The notes under the pieces are model-generated. The model made no database searches and was not told the origin of the DNA. It saw only the letters and a program-made list of their open reading frames with translations. Below, in pieces: positions 49,972 to 59,650 of a stretch of DNA of 64,000 nt (positions within the stretch are counted from its first letter, which is position 1; each line of letters starts with the position of its first letter). The stretch lies in NCBI GenBank assembly GCA_030427485.1, contig JAUICG010000005.1:62001-126000 (forward strand), read 5' to 3'. This DNA comes from Gammaproteobacteria bacterium. Its GTDB lineage: Bacteria; Pseudomonadota; Gammaproteobacteria; Pseudomonadales; Halieaceae. Position numbers and translations under genes: made by a program.

Positions 49972-50589
49972 ATGGCATTTGAAGATACCATGCGCGCGCT
50001 GCGCGATTTCGACGTCAACGACCTGGATTTTGACAACGTCGGCTCGTGGCCGCTCGCGGTCAAGGGCCTGATCTGGGCGGTCCTGGTGATTGCCGTGCTG
50101 GTGGGTGGGTATTACTACCATATCGAGGATATGCAGCTGGAGCTGGCGAGAGCCGCGGAGGAGGAAGTCAAGCTCAAGAAAGACTTTGAGACCAAGGCGT
50201 TCCAGGCGGCCAACCTGGACGCGTATCGCCAGCAAATGGCGGAGATGGAGGAGTCTTTCGGAGCACTGGTCAGCCAGTTGCCGAGCGACACCGAGGTGCC
50301 GGGCCTGCTGGAGGATATCACCAACAAGGGGCTGCTGAACGGCCTGGATATCGCCAGCATTGACTTGCAGCAGGAGAAGGCCAGGGAGTTCTACGTGGAG
50401 CTGCCGATAGCGATCAACGCCTCCGGCTCCTACCACGACCTGGGCGCCTTCATCAGCGGCATGGCCGGGCTGCCGCGGATCGTGACGCTGCACGATTTCC
50501 AGATCACCACCGACCCGAAGAACGCCAACACCCTGAACATGAAGATAATCGCCAAGACGTATCGCTACAAGGACGGGGACGCCACGTGA
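49972..50589 (+). CDS. pilO: Type IV pilus assembly protein PilO
   Basis: PilO pairs with PilN in the periplasm to align the pilus machine. The 205-residue protein has a membrane helix (residues ~28-45), a coiled coil and the PilO core (LPSDTEVPGLLEDITNKGLL, then LPIAINASGSYHDLGAFI). It lies 3 nt after pilN. Confidence 0.95.
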   Translation: MAFEDTMRALRDFDVNDLDFDNVGSWPLAVKGLIWAVLVIAVLVGGYYYHIEDMQLELARAAEEEVKLKKDFETKAFQAANLDAYRQQMAEMEESFGALVSQLPSDTEVPGLLEDITNKGLLNGLDIASIDLQQEKAREFYVELPIAINASGSYHDLGAFISGMAGLPRIVTLHDFQITTDPKNANTLNMKIIAKTYRYKDGDAT

Positions 50590-51122
50590 TGAAAAGGTTC
50601 CCGCATACGCTGCTGTTGCTGTGCTGTCTGGGAGTGGTTCTCACCGGGTGTTCCGGGAGCGACCTGTCCGACCTTGACGAGTACATGGCGGAGAAGCGCT
50701 CCCGTCCGGGCGGCATAATCGCCCCCATTCCGACGTTCAAGGCGTACGAGGCCTTTGCCTACAGCGCCACGACCCTGCGCAGCCCGTTTGATCGGCCCAT
50801 CGAGGTGCGGGAGATCGCCCAGCTGCAGGCGATTGCGGCAATCAAGCCGGATGAGAATCGCGCCAAGGAGTTTCTCGAACAATTCACCTTCGACTCCCTG
50901 CGCATGGTAGGTACGCTGGAACGCGACGATATCAGCTGGACATTGATCAAGGACCCGGACGGCGGCGTGCACCGGGTCAGAACGGGGAATTACCTGGGCC
51001 GTCACCACGGCAAGATCGTGGACATGTCGGATACCTATGTTTCGGTGGTAGAGATAGTGAGCGACGGTACGTCCGACGGTTGGGTCGAGCGGCCGCGCAC
51101 AATCAAATTAAGCGGTTTATAA
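50589..51122 (+). CDS. pilP: Type IV pilus lipoprotein PilP
   Basis: PilP is an inner membrane lipoprotein linking PilNO to the PilQ secretin. The 177-residue protein has a lipobox (VVLTGCSGS), a linker and the HR domain (LEQFTFDSLRMVGTLERDD to DMSDTYVSVVEIV). Start ATG 50589 overlaps the pilO stop; a GTG one codon earlier is possible. Confidence 0.95.
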   Translation: MKRFPHTLLLLCCLGVVLTGCSGSDLSDLDEYMAEKRSRPGGIIAPIPTFKAYEAFAYSATTLRSPFDRPIEVREIAQLQAIAAIKPDENRAKEFLEQFTFDSLRMVGTLERDDISWTLIKDPDGGVHRVRTGNYLGRHHGKIVDMSDTYVSVVEIVSDGTSDGWVERPRTIKLSGL

Positions 51123-51141
51123 GCCGCGGTCATGGTGCGCC

Positions 51142-53286
51142 GTGGCTACAAAACAATATGTGGGGACAAAGGCCGTGTTGAAAGGGAATAAGAGCTTGGG
51201 AATGAGGTTGCGTAACGCCGCTGTTATGCTGGCGATGAGCTTTGTCACCAGTGCGGCGCTGGCCGCGCCAAGGGTGCAGGATATCGAATTCAGCTCCCGG
51301 CCGGGCAGCAAGTTTGAAGTGCGCCTGGAGTTCAGCGAACCGCCGCCGGATTTCAAGACCTATGCCATCGAGAAGCCCGCGCGTATTGCCGTGGATTTCC
51401 CCAATACCACCAGCGGCCTTGACCAGAAGCGTTATTCCCTACCCTATGGCAACGCCACCAAGGCGGTGGTGCTGGAGTCCGGCGACCGCACCCGCCTGGT
51501 AGTCGAGCTGGTCAAGCTCGTTCCCTACGAAACGCGGATCGAGGGCAATAATCTGTTTCTCGTCGTTGGCCAGGAGGGCAGCGACTACGTCAAGCAGGGC
51601 GCTGAACCCCTGCGCGTCGATACTGCCGTGGTGGAAGTGACCGAGGTCGCCTCCGAAATCGTCGACCTGGAATTCCAGCGCACCGGTGCCGGCGAGGGCA
51701 AGCTCACCCTGCAACTGACGGATCCCTCGGTGGATGTGAACGTATTCAGCGAAGGCGGCGATGTAAAAGTGGAGTTTATCGACACCACCGTGGCGGAGCG
51801 CCTGATGCGCCGCTACGATGTGACCGATTTCGCCACGCCGGTGTCCAGCGTGGACGTGAATACCACCGAGCGTGGAGCGACCCTGCTGCTGAAAACCAGC
51901 GGTGATTTTGACTACCTCGCCTACCAGACAGATAACGAATACGTGATCAGCGTCAAACCGCTGTCCGCGAAGGAAGTGGAGCGGCGCCAGAACGAGTTCA
52001 ACTACGTGGGTGACAGGATATCGCTGAACTTCCAGGATATCGAAGTGCGCGCGGTACTGCAGCTGATCGCCGATTTCACCGAGTTGAACCTGGTGGCCAG
52101 CGACACGGTTTCCGGGCGTATCACGCTGCGCCTGCAGAATGTGCCCTGGGACCAGGCGCTGGAGCTGGTGCTGAAAACCAAGGGCCTGGACAAGCGCCAG
52201 GTCGGCAATGTGCTGATGGTGGCGCCCGCCGCAGAAATCGCCGAGCGGGAGCGCCAGCAGATCGAGGCCAACAAGCAGATTGCGGAGCTGGCCCCGCTGG
52301 TATCGGAGTTCGTGCGCATTCGTTACGCCAACGCGGAAGAGATCGTGGAGTTGTTCCAGGCGGGCTCCGAGGACGGCGGCAGCCTGACCTCGCCGCGCGG
52401 GTCGGTCGTGGTCGACACCCGGACCAATTCGCTGATCATCACCGATACCGCCACTAAACTGGCCGAGATACGCGACCTGCTGACGCTGGTGGATATCCCG
52501 GTGCGCCAGGTGATGATCGAGGCGCGGATTGTGATTGCACAGTCGGATGCGGCGAGAAACCTCGGCATCGAGTGGGGTGGCGCCTACGTGAACCGGGGAG
52601 ACGACCTGATCACGGTGTCGGGCGACACGGAGAACGTGGTGAGCATCAATGAATCCGTGATTAACGGCGATACGCCGACCGTCGACTACCCGGGTGCGCT
52701 GCTGGTCGACCTGGGCGTTGCCTCCAACAGCGGCTTCGCCATCGGCTTCGCCAGCGGCGACCTGTTCCTGTCGGCCGAATTGTCAGCGCTGGAATCCGAG
52801 GGCCAGGGTGAGGTCGTATCGCAGCCGAAGGTCATTACCGGCGACAAACAGGAGGCGTCCATCAAGTCCGGTACCGAGATTCCCTACCAGCAGTCATCGG
52901 CCAGCGGGGAAACCACCGTCGCCTTCAAGGACGCGGTGCTGGCACTGTTCGTGACACCGAATATCACGCCTGACGACCGCATTATGCTGGACCTGAAGGT
53001 CAACCAGGACTCCGTGGGTGAACTGGTGCCCAGTGGCAGCGGCGGGTTTATTCCCTCCATCGATACCACGCAGCTTGAAACCCAGGTGCTGGTGGGCAAC
53101 GGTGAAACCGTGGTGCTGGGCGGCGTCTTCAAGACTGAAGACATCGAGGCGGTTAACAAGGTGCCGTTCTTCGGCGATATCCCCTACATCGGGGCTTTTT
53201 TCCGCAGCGAGTCCAGCACGCATACCAAGACCGAGACCCTGATATTCATCACGCCGCGTATCCTGGCCGACCAGCTTCTTGACTAG
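51142..53286 (+). CDS. pilQ: Type IV pilus outer membrane secretin PilQ
   Basis: PilQ is the outer membrane channel for the pilus. The protein (714 residues from GTG 51142) has a signal peptide ([20 protein letters not shown]), AMIN domains that bind peptidoglycan, the N0/N1 region ([20 protein letters not shown]), and the secretin domain ([12 protein letters not shown], then [11 protein letters not shown]). The true start may be ATG 51202, which begins the signal peptide directly; I keep 51142 as the longest plausible reading. Last of the pil operon; aroK follows. Confidence 0.95.
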   Translation: MATKQYVGTKAVLKGNKSLGMRLRNAAVMLAMSFVTSAALAAPRVQDIEFSSRPGSKFEVRLEFSEPPPDFKTYAIEKPARIAVDFPNTTSGLDQKRYSLPYGNATKAVVLESGDRTRLVVELVKLVPYETRIEGNNLFLVVGQEGSDYVKQGAEPLRVDTAVVEVTEVASEIVDLEFQRTGAGEGKLTLQLTDPSVDVNVFSEGGDVKVEFIDTTVAERLMRRYDVTDFATPVSSVDVNTTERGATLLLKTSGDFDYLAYQTDNEYVISVKPLSAKEVERRQNEFNYVGDRISLNFQDIEVRAVLQLIADFTELNLVASDTVSGRITLRLQNVPWDQALELVLKTKGLDKRQVGNVLMVAPAAEIAERERQQIEANKQIAELAPLVSEFVRIRYANAEEIVELFQAGSEDGGSLTSPRGSVVVDTRTNSLIITDTATKLAEIRDLLTLVDIPVRQVMIEARIVIAQSDAARNLGIEWGGAYVNRGDDLITVSGDTENVVSINESVINGDTPTVDYPGALLVDLGVASNSGFAIGFASGDLFLSAELSALESEGQGEVVSQPKVITGDKQEASIKSGTEIPYQQSSASGETTVAFKDAVLALFVTPNITPDDRIMLDLKVNQDSVGELVPSGSGGFIPSIDTTQLETQVLVGNGETVVLGGVFKTEDIEAVNKVPFFGDIPYIGAFFRSESSTHTKTETLIFITPRILADQLLD

Positions 53287-53303
53287 CGTGCAGTAACACC
53301 TAT

Positions 53304-53822
53304 ATGGCCGCACTGCATCGCGTGTTCCTGGTCGGTCCCATGGGGGCCGGCAAGACGACTATCGGGAAATACCTGGCCCAGCACCTCAAGCTGCGTTTCG
53401 CGGACACCGATACCGAGATCGAGGTGCGCACCGGGGCCGACATTCCGTGGATTTTCGACGTCGAGGGCGAGGAGGGTTTCCGCGCCCGCGAGCAGCAGGT
53501 GGTCGCGGAGATGACCGAGTGGGACGACGTGGTGCTGGCCACCGGCGGCGGCGTCGTGTTGCGCCCGGAAAACCGCAGCGCGCTGGCGGCGCGCGGTTTC
53601 GTCATCTATCTCTACGCCACCGTGGAAGAGCAGGTCAGGCGCACGCGGCGCGACCGCCGCCGGCCCCTGCTGCAAAAGGGCGACCCGGAGGAGATTCTGC
53701 GCGCGCTGATGGCCGAACGCGACCCCCTGTACCGGGAGATCGCCGATCACATCATCGAGACGGACTCCTGCAGCCCGCGCACGGTGGCCCAGCGCCTGGT
53801 GGAAGAGCTCGCCGCCCTCTAG
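53304..53822 (+). CDS. aroK: Shikimate kinase
   Basis: AroK phosphorylates shikimate. The 172-residue protein has Walker [13 protein letters not shown], the substrate site [11 protein letters not shown] and [12 protein letters not shown], and [15 protein letters not shown]. It lies 17 nt after pilQ, the usual pilQ-aroK-aroB order. Confidence 0.97.
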   Translation: MAALHRVFLVGPMGAGKTTIGKYLAQHLKLRFADTDTEIEVRTGADIPWIFDVEGEEGFRAREQQVVAEMTEWDDVVLATGGGVVLRPENRSALAARGFVIYLYATVEEQVRRTRRDRRRPLLQKGDPEEILRALMAERDPLYREIADHIIETDSCSPRTVAQRLVEELAAL

Positions 53823-53893
53823 TCCCTGGCAAAGACAGCCCCTCCCCACAAGCGTTAGAATAACGCCCCTCCAGAATAGCCCGAGGTACTTAC

Positions 53894-54982
53894 GTGTCAT
53901 TGATCATGCATACCCTGCACGTGGAATTGGGAGAGCGCTCCTATCCTGTCTATATCGGCCGCGAACTGCTGGGCGACGGCAAACTGCTGGGCCAGCACAT
54001 CGCGGGCTCCCAGGTGGTGGTGATCAGCAATGAGACCGTGGCGCCACTCTACGGGGAGCGGGTGAGGTCTGCGCTGGGCAGCCGGCAACTGGTGACCGAA
54101 ATCGTCCTGCCGGATGGCGAGCAGTACAAATCGCTGCAAACCCTGTCGACGATTTTCGACCGGGTGATGGCGGACAAACACAGCCGCAACACCACATTCA
54201 TCGCGCTGGGCGGCGGCGTGGTGGGTGATATCGCCGGGTTTGCCGCGGCCTGCTACCAGCGCGGCGTCAACTTCATACAGCTGCCGACCACGCTGCTGGC
54301 GCAGGTGGACTCCTCCGTGGGTGGCAAAACGGCCGTCAACCATCCGCTGGGCAAGAACATGATCGGCGCCTTCTTCCAGCCGCAGGCGGTGCTGATCGAT
54401 ATCGATACCCTGCACACCCTGCCGAAGCGGGAGTTCAGTGCCGGCCTCGCCGAGGTGGTGAAATACGGGCTTATCAGCGACGAGCCGTTCTACCGCTGGC
54501 TGCAGGAGCATATGCCGCGCCTGCTGGCCCGCGAGGAGGCCGCGCTGGCCGAGGCGATAGAGCGCAGCTGCGCCAACAAGGCGCAGGTGGTGGCGGCGGA
54601 TGAGCGCGAGGGCGGCCTGCGCGCCATCCTGAACCTCGGCCACACCTTCGGCCATGCGGTCGAAACCGGCCAGGGCTATGGCACATGGCTGCACGGGGAA
54701 GCCGTGGCTGCCGGCATGCTGCTGGCGCTGGAACTCTCCGCGCGCCGCGGCCGCATCGACCGCGCCGAAGTGGACGATTTCCGGGAACTGCTGCTGGGGA
54801 TGCACCTGCCCGTGCGCCCTCCCGAGGATATGGACGCCGCGGCCTTCCTCGACCTGATGGCGCACGACAAGAAGGTGATAGACGGCAGGCTGCGCCTGGT
54901 CCTGCTGCAGGCGATCGGCGCGGCCTGCATCGTCGACGACGTGACCGACGCGGAATTGCGGGGGCTGTTGGCCGACCGGTGA
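53894..54982 (+). CDS. aroB: 3-dehydroquinate synthase
   Basis: AroB cyclises DAHP to 3-dehydroquinate, the second step of the shikimate pathway. The 362-residue protein has the NAD motif ALGGGVVGDIAGFAA, SSVGGKTAVNHPLGKN, and zinc ligands including LGHTFGHAVE. GTG 53894 has GAGGT 7 nt upstream; an in-frame ATG at 53906 has none at the right distance. With aroK it supplies adjacent pathway steps. Confidence 0.97.
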   Translation: MSLIMHTLHVELGERSYPVYIGRELLGDGKLLGQHIAGSQVVVISNETVAPLYGERVRSALGSRQLVTEIVLPDGEQYKSLQTLSTIFDRVMADKHSRNTTFIALGGGVVGDIAGFAAACYQRGVNFIQLPTTLLAQVDSSVGGKTAVNHPLGKNMIGAFFQPQAVLIDIDTLHTLPKREFSAGLAEVVKYGLISDEPFYRWLQEHMPRLLAREEAALAEAIERSCANKAQVVAADEREGGLRAILNLGHTFGHAVETGQGYGTWLHGEAVAAGMLLALELSARRGRIDRAEVDDFRELLLGMHLPVRPPEDMDAAAFLDLMAHDKKVIDGRLRLVLLQAIGAACIVDDVTDAELRGLLADR

Positions 54983-55137
54983 GCAGGGCCGATCGTGCCG
55001 CCTCAGAGGGATAATTACCGGCTCCGCGCCGGGTGGGTAGCAGCGGGATATCGGATTTCGCGCCGCGCATTGCCCAAAATGTCGCGCCGCTGGTGTATGC
55101 TTGCCCCCCTTGTTTTCTGCAGCGCCGGACCCGCCCA

Positions 55138-56208
55138 ATGACTGAACTGAAGAATGACCGTTTCCTGCGCGCCCTGCTGCGCCAGCCAGTCGATCGCACC
55201 CCGATCTGGATGATGCGCCAGGCGGGACGCTACCTGCCCGAGTACCGGGCCACCCGTGCGCAAGCGGGCTCCTTCCTGGATTTATGCAAGAACGCGGAAC
55301 TGGCCTGCGAGGTCACGCTGCAGCCGCTGCGCCGCTACCCGATGGATGCGGCCATCCTGTTTTCCGATATCCTGACAGTGCCCGACGCCCTCGGCCTCGG
55401 CCTGTATTTTGAAGAGGGCGAGGGACCGCGCTTTCGCAAGACGGTGCGCAGTGAGGCCGACCTCGCCGGCCTGCAGAGCATCAGGGCCGAGGATGACCTG
55501 TCCTACGTGATGCAGGCGGTCAGCACGATACGCCGCGCGCTGAACGGTTCCGTCCCCCTCATCGGCTTTTCCGGCAGTCCCTGGACGCTGGCGACCTACA
55601 TGGTCGAGGGCGGCTCCTCGAAGGACTTCGCCCACATCAAGACCATGGCCTACGACAGACCCGCGTTGATGCACGACCTGCTGGCGCTGCTGGCGGATGC
55701 GGTGGCGGATTACCTCGCCGCCCAGGTGCGCGCCGGTGCCCAGGCGCTGCAGATCTTCGACACCTGGGGCGGCAGCCTCAGCGCCGCCGGCTACCGGGAG
55801 TTTTCGCTGCAGTACATGCAGCGGGTGATTGCGCGCCTGCCCACCGAAGCGGACGGTCGCCCGGTGCCGGTGATCGTCTTCACCAAGGGCGGCGGGCAGT
55901 GGCTGGACGCCATCGCCGATTGCGGCGCGCAGGCGGTGGGACTCGACTGGACCACGGATATCGGTCGCGCCCGCGCGCTGGTCGGCGAGCGCGTGGCGCT
56001 GCAGGGGAATATGGACCCGAGCATGCTGTTCGCCTCACCTGAGCGCATTCGCAGCGAGGTCGCCGCGATACTGGCGGGTTACGGGCACGGCAGCGGCCAC
56101 GTGTTCAACCTCGGGCACGGCATTACCCCCGGGGTGAATCCCGATCATGTCACGGCCTTCGTCGACGCGGTGCAGGAGTTGTCGCCGCAGTACCACACGG
56201 GGGAGTGA
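55138..56208 (+). CDS. hemE: Uroporphyrinogen decarboxylase
   Basis: HemE decarboxylates uroporphyrinogen III to coproporphyrinogen III in heme synthesis. The 356-residue protein has the N-terminal signature [16 protein letters not shown], the catalytic Asp in [14 protein letters not shown], and [23 protein letters not shown] 55138 ([10 protein letters not shown]) is the start. Confidence 0.97.
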   Translation: MTELKNDRFLRALLRQPVDRTPIWMMRQAGRYLPEYRATRAQAGSFLDLCKNAELACEVTLQPLRRYPMDAAILFSDILTVPDALGLGLYFEEGEGPRFRKTVRSEADLAGLQSIRAEDDLSYVMQAVSTIRRALNGSVPLIGFSGSPWTLATYMVEGGSSKDFAHIKTMAYDRPALMHDLLALLADAVADYLAAQVRAGAQALQIFDTWGGSLSAAGYREFSLQYMQRVIARLPTEADGRPVPVIVFTKGGGQWLDAIADCGAQAVGLDWTTDIGRARALVGERVALQGNMDPSMLFASPERIRSEVAAILAGYGHGSGHVFNLGHGITPGVNPDHVTAFVDAVQELSPQYHTGE

Positions 56209-56308
56209 GAGCTACTGCGCGTGTACCGTGCCAGTCGCCGGCATTTGCGCTGTGATGCCTCCCACTGTTCCAGGGCCTGCGTGGGATAGCTGCAAAAACT
56301 GGTCGTGG

Positions 56309-56476
56309 TTCAGTTTGAAATTGGGCTATTCGAGCCTGAGTGGCGTTGTTGCGGGCGGGACACGCCAAAAAGCGTACGTCCTTGTACAGGCTCGGGTGGC
56401 GACGTCCTGTCGCCACACGGTCCCGCCCGCAACAACGCCACTCAGGCTCTCGACCATCAACAAAGATCAAACTGAA
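56309..56476 (+). repeat. Palindromic element, copy 3
   Basis: The main stem arms 56332-56361 and 56420-56449 are complementary at all 30 positions. The outer arms TTCAGTTTGA (56309-56318) and TCAAACTGAA (56467-56476) pair. The core has GTACG-TCCT-TGTAC (56374-56387) and the invariant hairpin 56396-56416. It lies between the convergent hemE and cysE genes and makes up half of the 333-bp gap; I see no gene in the rest. Confidence 0.93.
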
Positions 56477-56541
56477 GCGCGACCCAAAAGCTCTTTCTAC
56501 CACCCACTGTTTGGACGGTGCCAATGTGGCCCAGGGTTTTG

Positions 56542-57363
56542 CTAACTGGCCTCGCGCTTTTTGGCGGCGGCCTCGTCGCAGCAGAAATCGTGGTCCATCT
56601 CCAGTGCGGGTTGCGCGGAGGCCGGGTGGCCGACGATTTTGGCCGGTACACCGGCTACCGTGGTGTGCGGCGGAACCTCTTCCAGCACCACGCTGCCCGC
56701 CCCCACCTTGGCCCCTTCGCCGACGCGGATATTGCCGAGAATCTTGGCACCGGCGCTGATCAGCACACCGTCGCCGATTTTCGGGTGGCGGTCCGCTTCT
56801 TCCTTGCCCGTGCCCCCGAGGGTGACCGACTGCAGGATGGAGACGTTATTGCCCACCACCGCCGTCTCGCCGATGACCAGGCCGGTGGCGTGATCCAGCA
56901 TGATGCCGTGGCCGAGGCGGGCGGCCGGGTGGATATCGACGCCGAACTCCGCGGACACGCGGTTCTGGAAGAACAGCGCCAGCGGCTCGCGGCCGCGGCT
57001 CCACAGCCAGTGCGCCACGCGATGGGTTTGCAGTGCGTGGAATCCCTTGAAGTACAGGAAGGGAATGCACAGTTCGTGGCAGGCGGAATCCCGGTCCACC
57101 ACCGCCTGCAAATCCGCGCGCACCGCCTCGCGAATCGTCGGGTCGCTGGTGAACGCTTCCAGTATCACTTCCCGCAGCAGCAGCGACGAGGCGGTGGGGC
57201 TGTCCAGCTGGCTAGCCAGGTGGAAACTAAGTGCCAGCTCGAGTTCCGCGTGGTTGAGGATGGTGGCGTGCATGAAGCTGGCCAGTATCGGCTCTTCGCT
57301 GGCGTGTTCGGTGACTTCCTGGCGAATTCGTTCCCAGATGGGATCAGTAGCAATCGAGGACAT
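56542..57363 (-). CDS. cysE: Serine O-acetyltransferase
   Basis: CysE acetylates serine, the first committed step of cysteine synthesis. The 273-residue protein has an N-terminal helical domain (ASFMHATILNHAELELALSF) and a left-handed beta-helix with the active-site stretch DIHPAARLGHGIMLDHATG and TLGGTGKEEADRHPKI. ATG 57363. A palindromic element lies on each side of this gene. Confidence 0.96.
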   Translation of the reverse strand: MSSIATDPIWERIRQEVTEHASEEPILASFMHATILNHAELELALSFHLASQLDSPTASSLLLREVILEAFTSDPTIREAVRADLQAVVDRDSACHELCIPFLYFKGFHALQTHRVAHWLWSRGREPLALFFQNRVSAEFGVDIHPAARLGHGIMLDHATGLVIGETAVVGNNVSILQSVTLGGTGKEEADRHPKIGDGVLISAGAKILGNIRVGEGAKVGAGSVVLEEVPPHTTVAGVPAKIVGHPASAQPALEMDHDFCCDEAAAKKREAS

Positions 57364-57440
57364 AGGTGTATCTCCCTTCCAAGCCCGCACTTTAGCGCAC
57401 TGGGCTTTTTTCGTCACGGCATGATGTCTGGGGCTGGTGG

Positions 57441-57610
57441 TTGAGTTTCTGAGTTTGCTGCACGAGCCTGGGAGGCAGGGTTTCGGTCTGGACACGCCAA
57501 AAAGCGCACATCCATGTGCAGGCTCGGGTGGCGACGTCCTGTCGCCACACGGTCCAGACCGAAACCCTGCCTCCCAGGCTCTCGACATGTGCCAACTTTC
57601 AAACTGAGCC
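57441..57610 (+). repeat. Palindromic element, copy 4
   Basis: The main stem arms 57464-57493 and 57552-57581 are complementary at all 30 positions. The core has GCACA-TCCA-TGTGC (57506-57519) and the invariant hairpin 57528-57548. The right outer arm GGCTCAGTTTGAAAGTTGG (minus strand) resembles that of copy 1, but the left outer arm no longer pairs with it. The element separates cysE from the TrmB-like gene and provides that gene's stop codon. Confidence 0.93.
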
Positions 57611-58276
57611 GCTAACCGTCCCGCTGAGGTTTGCCGTGTAGACCCAGAGCTCGTGCCCGCTTTTCCGGTACTTGCGCTCAAACAGGCTCAGGTCCTCATC
57701 GCCCGAGGCCAGCCTGCTCACGTACCCGCGATGCCCGGCCAGGTGCATGGCGACGCCGAATTCCTCGACGTAGAGTTGCCAGTTCGAGCGCAGTTCCAAC
57801 ACCCCGCCGAGCTGTATCAGCAGCGGAAAACTGGCATGCCCGTGGACGCGGCGCTGCAGGTGGGCGGCCTTGGGCCAGGGGTTGGGGTAGAGGATGTAGT
57901 GGTGCGCCGCCCGCAATCCGTCGCGCGCCAGCAGTTGCCAGATGGCCTCGCAGTCCGCGCGCAGCAACAGGTAGTTGTCGTCCGCGCTGCCGGGATGCTT
58001 GGCCAGACGCCGGGCGGACTTGTCGATGCCCACCACCAGGTGCCCCCGGTGCCGGCCGGCCAGCGCTGCGGTGCTGTGCCCGGTGCCGCAGAAAGAGTCC
58101 AGCACCAGCGGGCGCGGCCGGGCGTCCAGGCTGTCGCGCAGTGCCTCGTACGCGGCGTGGTTGTGCGCGGCGATCTCGCCGCGATGCGTGGTGCGCAGGT
58201 GGCGCTGCACGATCTCCGTCAACCTGGGGTGCAGGTGCCGCTGGTTGCTGCTGACCGGGGAAGAGAGGGTGTGCAC
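57599..58276 (-). CDS. TrmB-like SAM-dependent methyltransferase
   Basis: TrmB makes m7G46 in tRNA, and this 225-residue protein belongs to that family by its order of motifs. It is divergent, however: the SAM loop reads LDSFCGTGHSTAALA where TrmB has LEIGFGMG, and the catalytic motif is YPNPWPK where TrmB has FPDPWHK. It starts at GTG 58276. The last codons (SGSV and the stop) lie in the palindromic element, so the original C terminus may have been changed. A second, canonical trmB may exist elsewhere, so no symbol is given. Confidence 0.75.
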   Translation of the reverse strand: MHTLSSPVSSNQRHLHPRLTEIVQRHLRTTHRGEIAAHNHAAYEALRDSLDARPRPLVLDSFCGTGHSTAALAGRHRGHLVVGIDKSARRLAKHPGSADDNYLLLRADCEAIWQLLARDGLRAAHHYILYPNPWPKAAHLQRRVHGHASFPLLIQLGGVLELRSNWQLYVEEFGVAMHLAGHRGYVSRLASGDEDLSLFERKYRKSGHELWVYTANLSGTVSGSV

Positions 58277-58392
58277 GGTTCCAGTGGCCTCCGGTTCGGC
58301 GTGTCAGGCGCGGCGCATTTGATGTTGATCATTGCCGCTGCGATGATAGCGTTCGATCATGGTCCTATCCACCGAGATGAGAAAGGTTTTAC

Positions 58393-59118
58393 ATGCGCGA
58401 TGACCTCCGGCCCTACTGGCTGAAAAAGAGTTACCTGAAATTCAGGTCCTGGTACGCCGATTATTTCCTGCGCCCCGAGTGCGTCTATCTCGGCCCCCAC
58501 CACACCATCATGAAGCCCTGGTATGTGCACCTGTCCGGCAGCAACATCCACATCGGCAGGTGTTTTACCGCGATCGGCGAGCCCGGCAACCGCGTCGAGG
58601 TGGGCGTCTGGGGGCGCGAGCCCGGCCAGGGCCGCGTGGTGATCGGCGACTGCTGCCTGATGAGTCCGGGCTCGCGCATCAGCGCCAGTGACGAGATCAT
58701 CCTCGGCGACGGCGTGATGCTGGCCAACGGCGCCTATATCACCGACTCCGACTGGCACACGATCTACGACCGGATGGCGAGAAAGACCACGCCCACGCCG
58801 GTGCACCTGGGCGACAACGTGTGGCTCGGCGATCACGCCACCGTGCTCAAGGGCGTGACGATCGGCGAGAACAGCGTGGTGGCGGCGCGCGCTGTGGTGA
58901 CGAAGGATGTGCCGGCCAACGTGGTGGTCGCGGGCAATCCGGCGCAGGTGGTGAAGGAACTGGATCCCGAGCGCGAATTCAGGACACGCATGGATTACTT
59001 CTCCGATCCCCAGGGCCTCGACGACTTCTTTGACGCGGTGGACCGGGATGTACTTGCGGGTAACTCGTTCTGGCGCTGGCTCTGGTCGGTGCTTTACCCG
59101 CCATCGCGAATAAAGTGA
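58393..59118 (+). CDS. Hexapeptide-repeat acyltransferase
   Basis: The 241-residue protein has hexapeptide repeats (VYLGPHHTIMKPW, GRVVIGDCCLMSPGSRISAS, NVWLGDHATVLKGVTIGENS) forming a left-handed beta-helix, as in maltose/galactoside-type acetyltransferases. His (SDWHTIYDRM) is a candidate catalytic residue. The N terminus is short and basic and the C terminus is aromatic. The acceptor is unknown; no sugar or LPS gene is adjacent. Confidence 0.82.
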   Translation: MRDDLRPYWLKKSYLKFRSWYADYFLRPECVYLGPHHTIMKPWYVHLSGSNIHIGRCFTAIGEPGNRVEVGVWGREPGQGRVVIGDCCLMSPGSRISASDEIILGDGVMLANGAYITDSDWHTIYDRMARKTTPTPVHLGDNVWLGDHATVLKGVTIGENSVVAARAVVTKDVPANVVVAGNPAQVVKELDPEREFRTRMDYFSDPQGLDDFFDAVDRDVLAGNSFWRWLWSVLYPPSRIK

Positions 59119-59294
59119 TCGTTGACGCGTGGTCCCTGCGCAATGGTTACCAAAATGTCTGTAGGAATTCCGCGTGCCGGGATTCAGCACTGCTTGAAGT
59201 CAACTCCAATAGGTTGGAAATGCAGCGATAAGGGGGTTTATACTTCCATACGTTTATCCTTACAGCCCAGAGCTTTTTATTCCGGTAAATTGTC

Positions 59295-59585
59295 ATGAGA
59301 CCTTCTGAAGCCATGCAGACCTATCGCGACGCGATCAGGCAGGTGGTGGCGGCACACCGCGCCAGCAATGCGCGAGTGTTTGGCTCGGCCGCGGCTGGTG
59401 AGGATACGGACGACAGTGATTTGGACCTGTTAATCGATCCGTCGCCTGACACCACGCTGTTGGATATTGGGGCCATCCGTCATGAACTGAGCACACTACT
59501 TGGTGTGCCGGTAGACGTTGTCACGCCCATGGCATTACCCGATACCTTTCGGGAGGCCGTGCTGGCCACCGCTGTGCCGGTATGA
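59295..59585 (+). CDS. MNT-type nucleotidyltransferase domain protein (orphan antitoxin-like)
   Basis: The 96-residue protein is a minimal nucleotidyltransferase: GS at 30-31, then Asp42 and Asp44 in FGSAAAGEDTDDSDLDLLID (GSx10DxD), and VPVDVVTPMAL near the end. In MntA/HepT modules such a protein adenylylates and silences a HEPN RNase encoded immediately after it with an ATGA overlap. Here the stop is indeed TGA inside ATGA, but the following frame is only 22 codons. The gene is therefore an antitoxin without a complete toxin. A candidate promoter (TTGGAA at 59214, TTTATA at 59237) lies upstream in the otherwise featureless 59119-59294 gap. Confidence 0.85.
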   Translation: MRPSEAMQTYRDAIRQVVAAHRASNARVFGSAAAGEDTDDSDLDLLIDPSPDTTLLDIGAIRHELSTLLGVPVDVVTPMALPDTFREAVLATAVPV

Positions 59586-59650
59586 AGGAATCCGACAGCG
59601 CATACCCACGGGATTGCGCGCGGCATCATTCTGCCACGGCAAAACTCTAA
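59582..59650 (+). pseudogene. Possible HEPN (HepT) toxin remnant, 22 codons
   Basis: An ATG overlapping the MNT stop opens a 22-codon frame beginning MKESDSAYPRD; HepT-type proteins often begin MKESD or MRKDD. In another frame the same DNA reads HGIARGIILPRQNSK, which loosely recalls the WRDIIGMRN segment before the HEPN catalytic RxxxxxH. This is consistent with a large internal deletion of a toxin gene. The similarity is short and could be chance. Confidence 0.35.

Noticed and set aside
56309..56476. Palindromic elements as simple Rho-independent terminators
   Set aside because: None of the stems is followed by a run of Ts, one copy lies between divergent promoters, and the internal two-hairpin core is not needed for termination. 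A side role in stopping convergent transcripts at copy 3 is still possible.
57381..57411. AAGCCC ... GGGCTTTTTT, a terminator shape on the plus strand just upstream of cysE
   Set aside because: It would act antisense to cysE with no plus-strand gene before it, and the stem is only 6 bp with a 15-nt loop.
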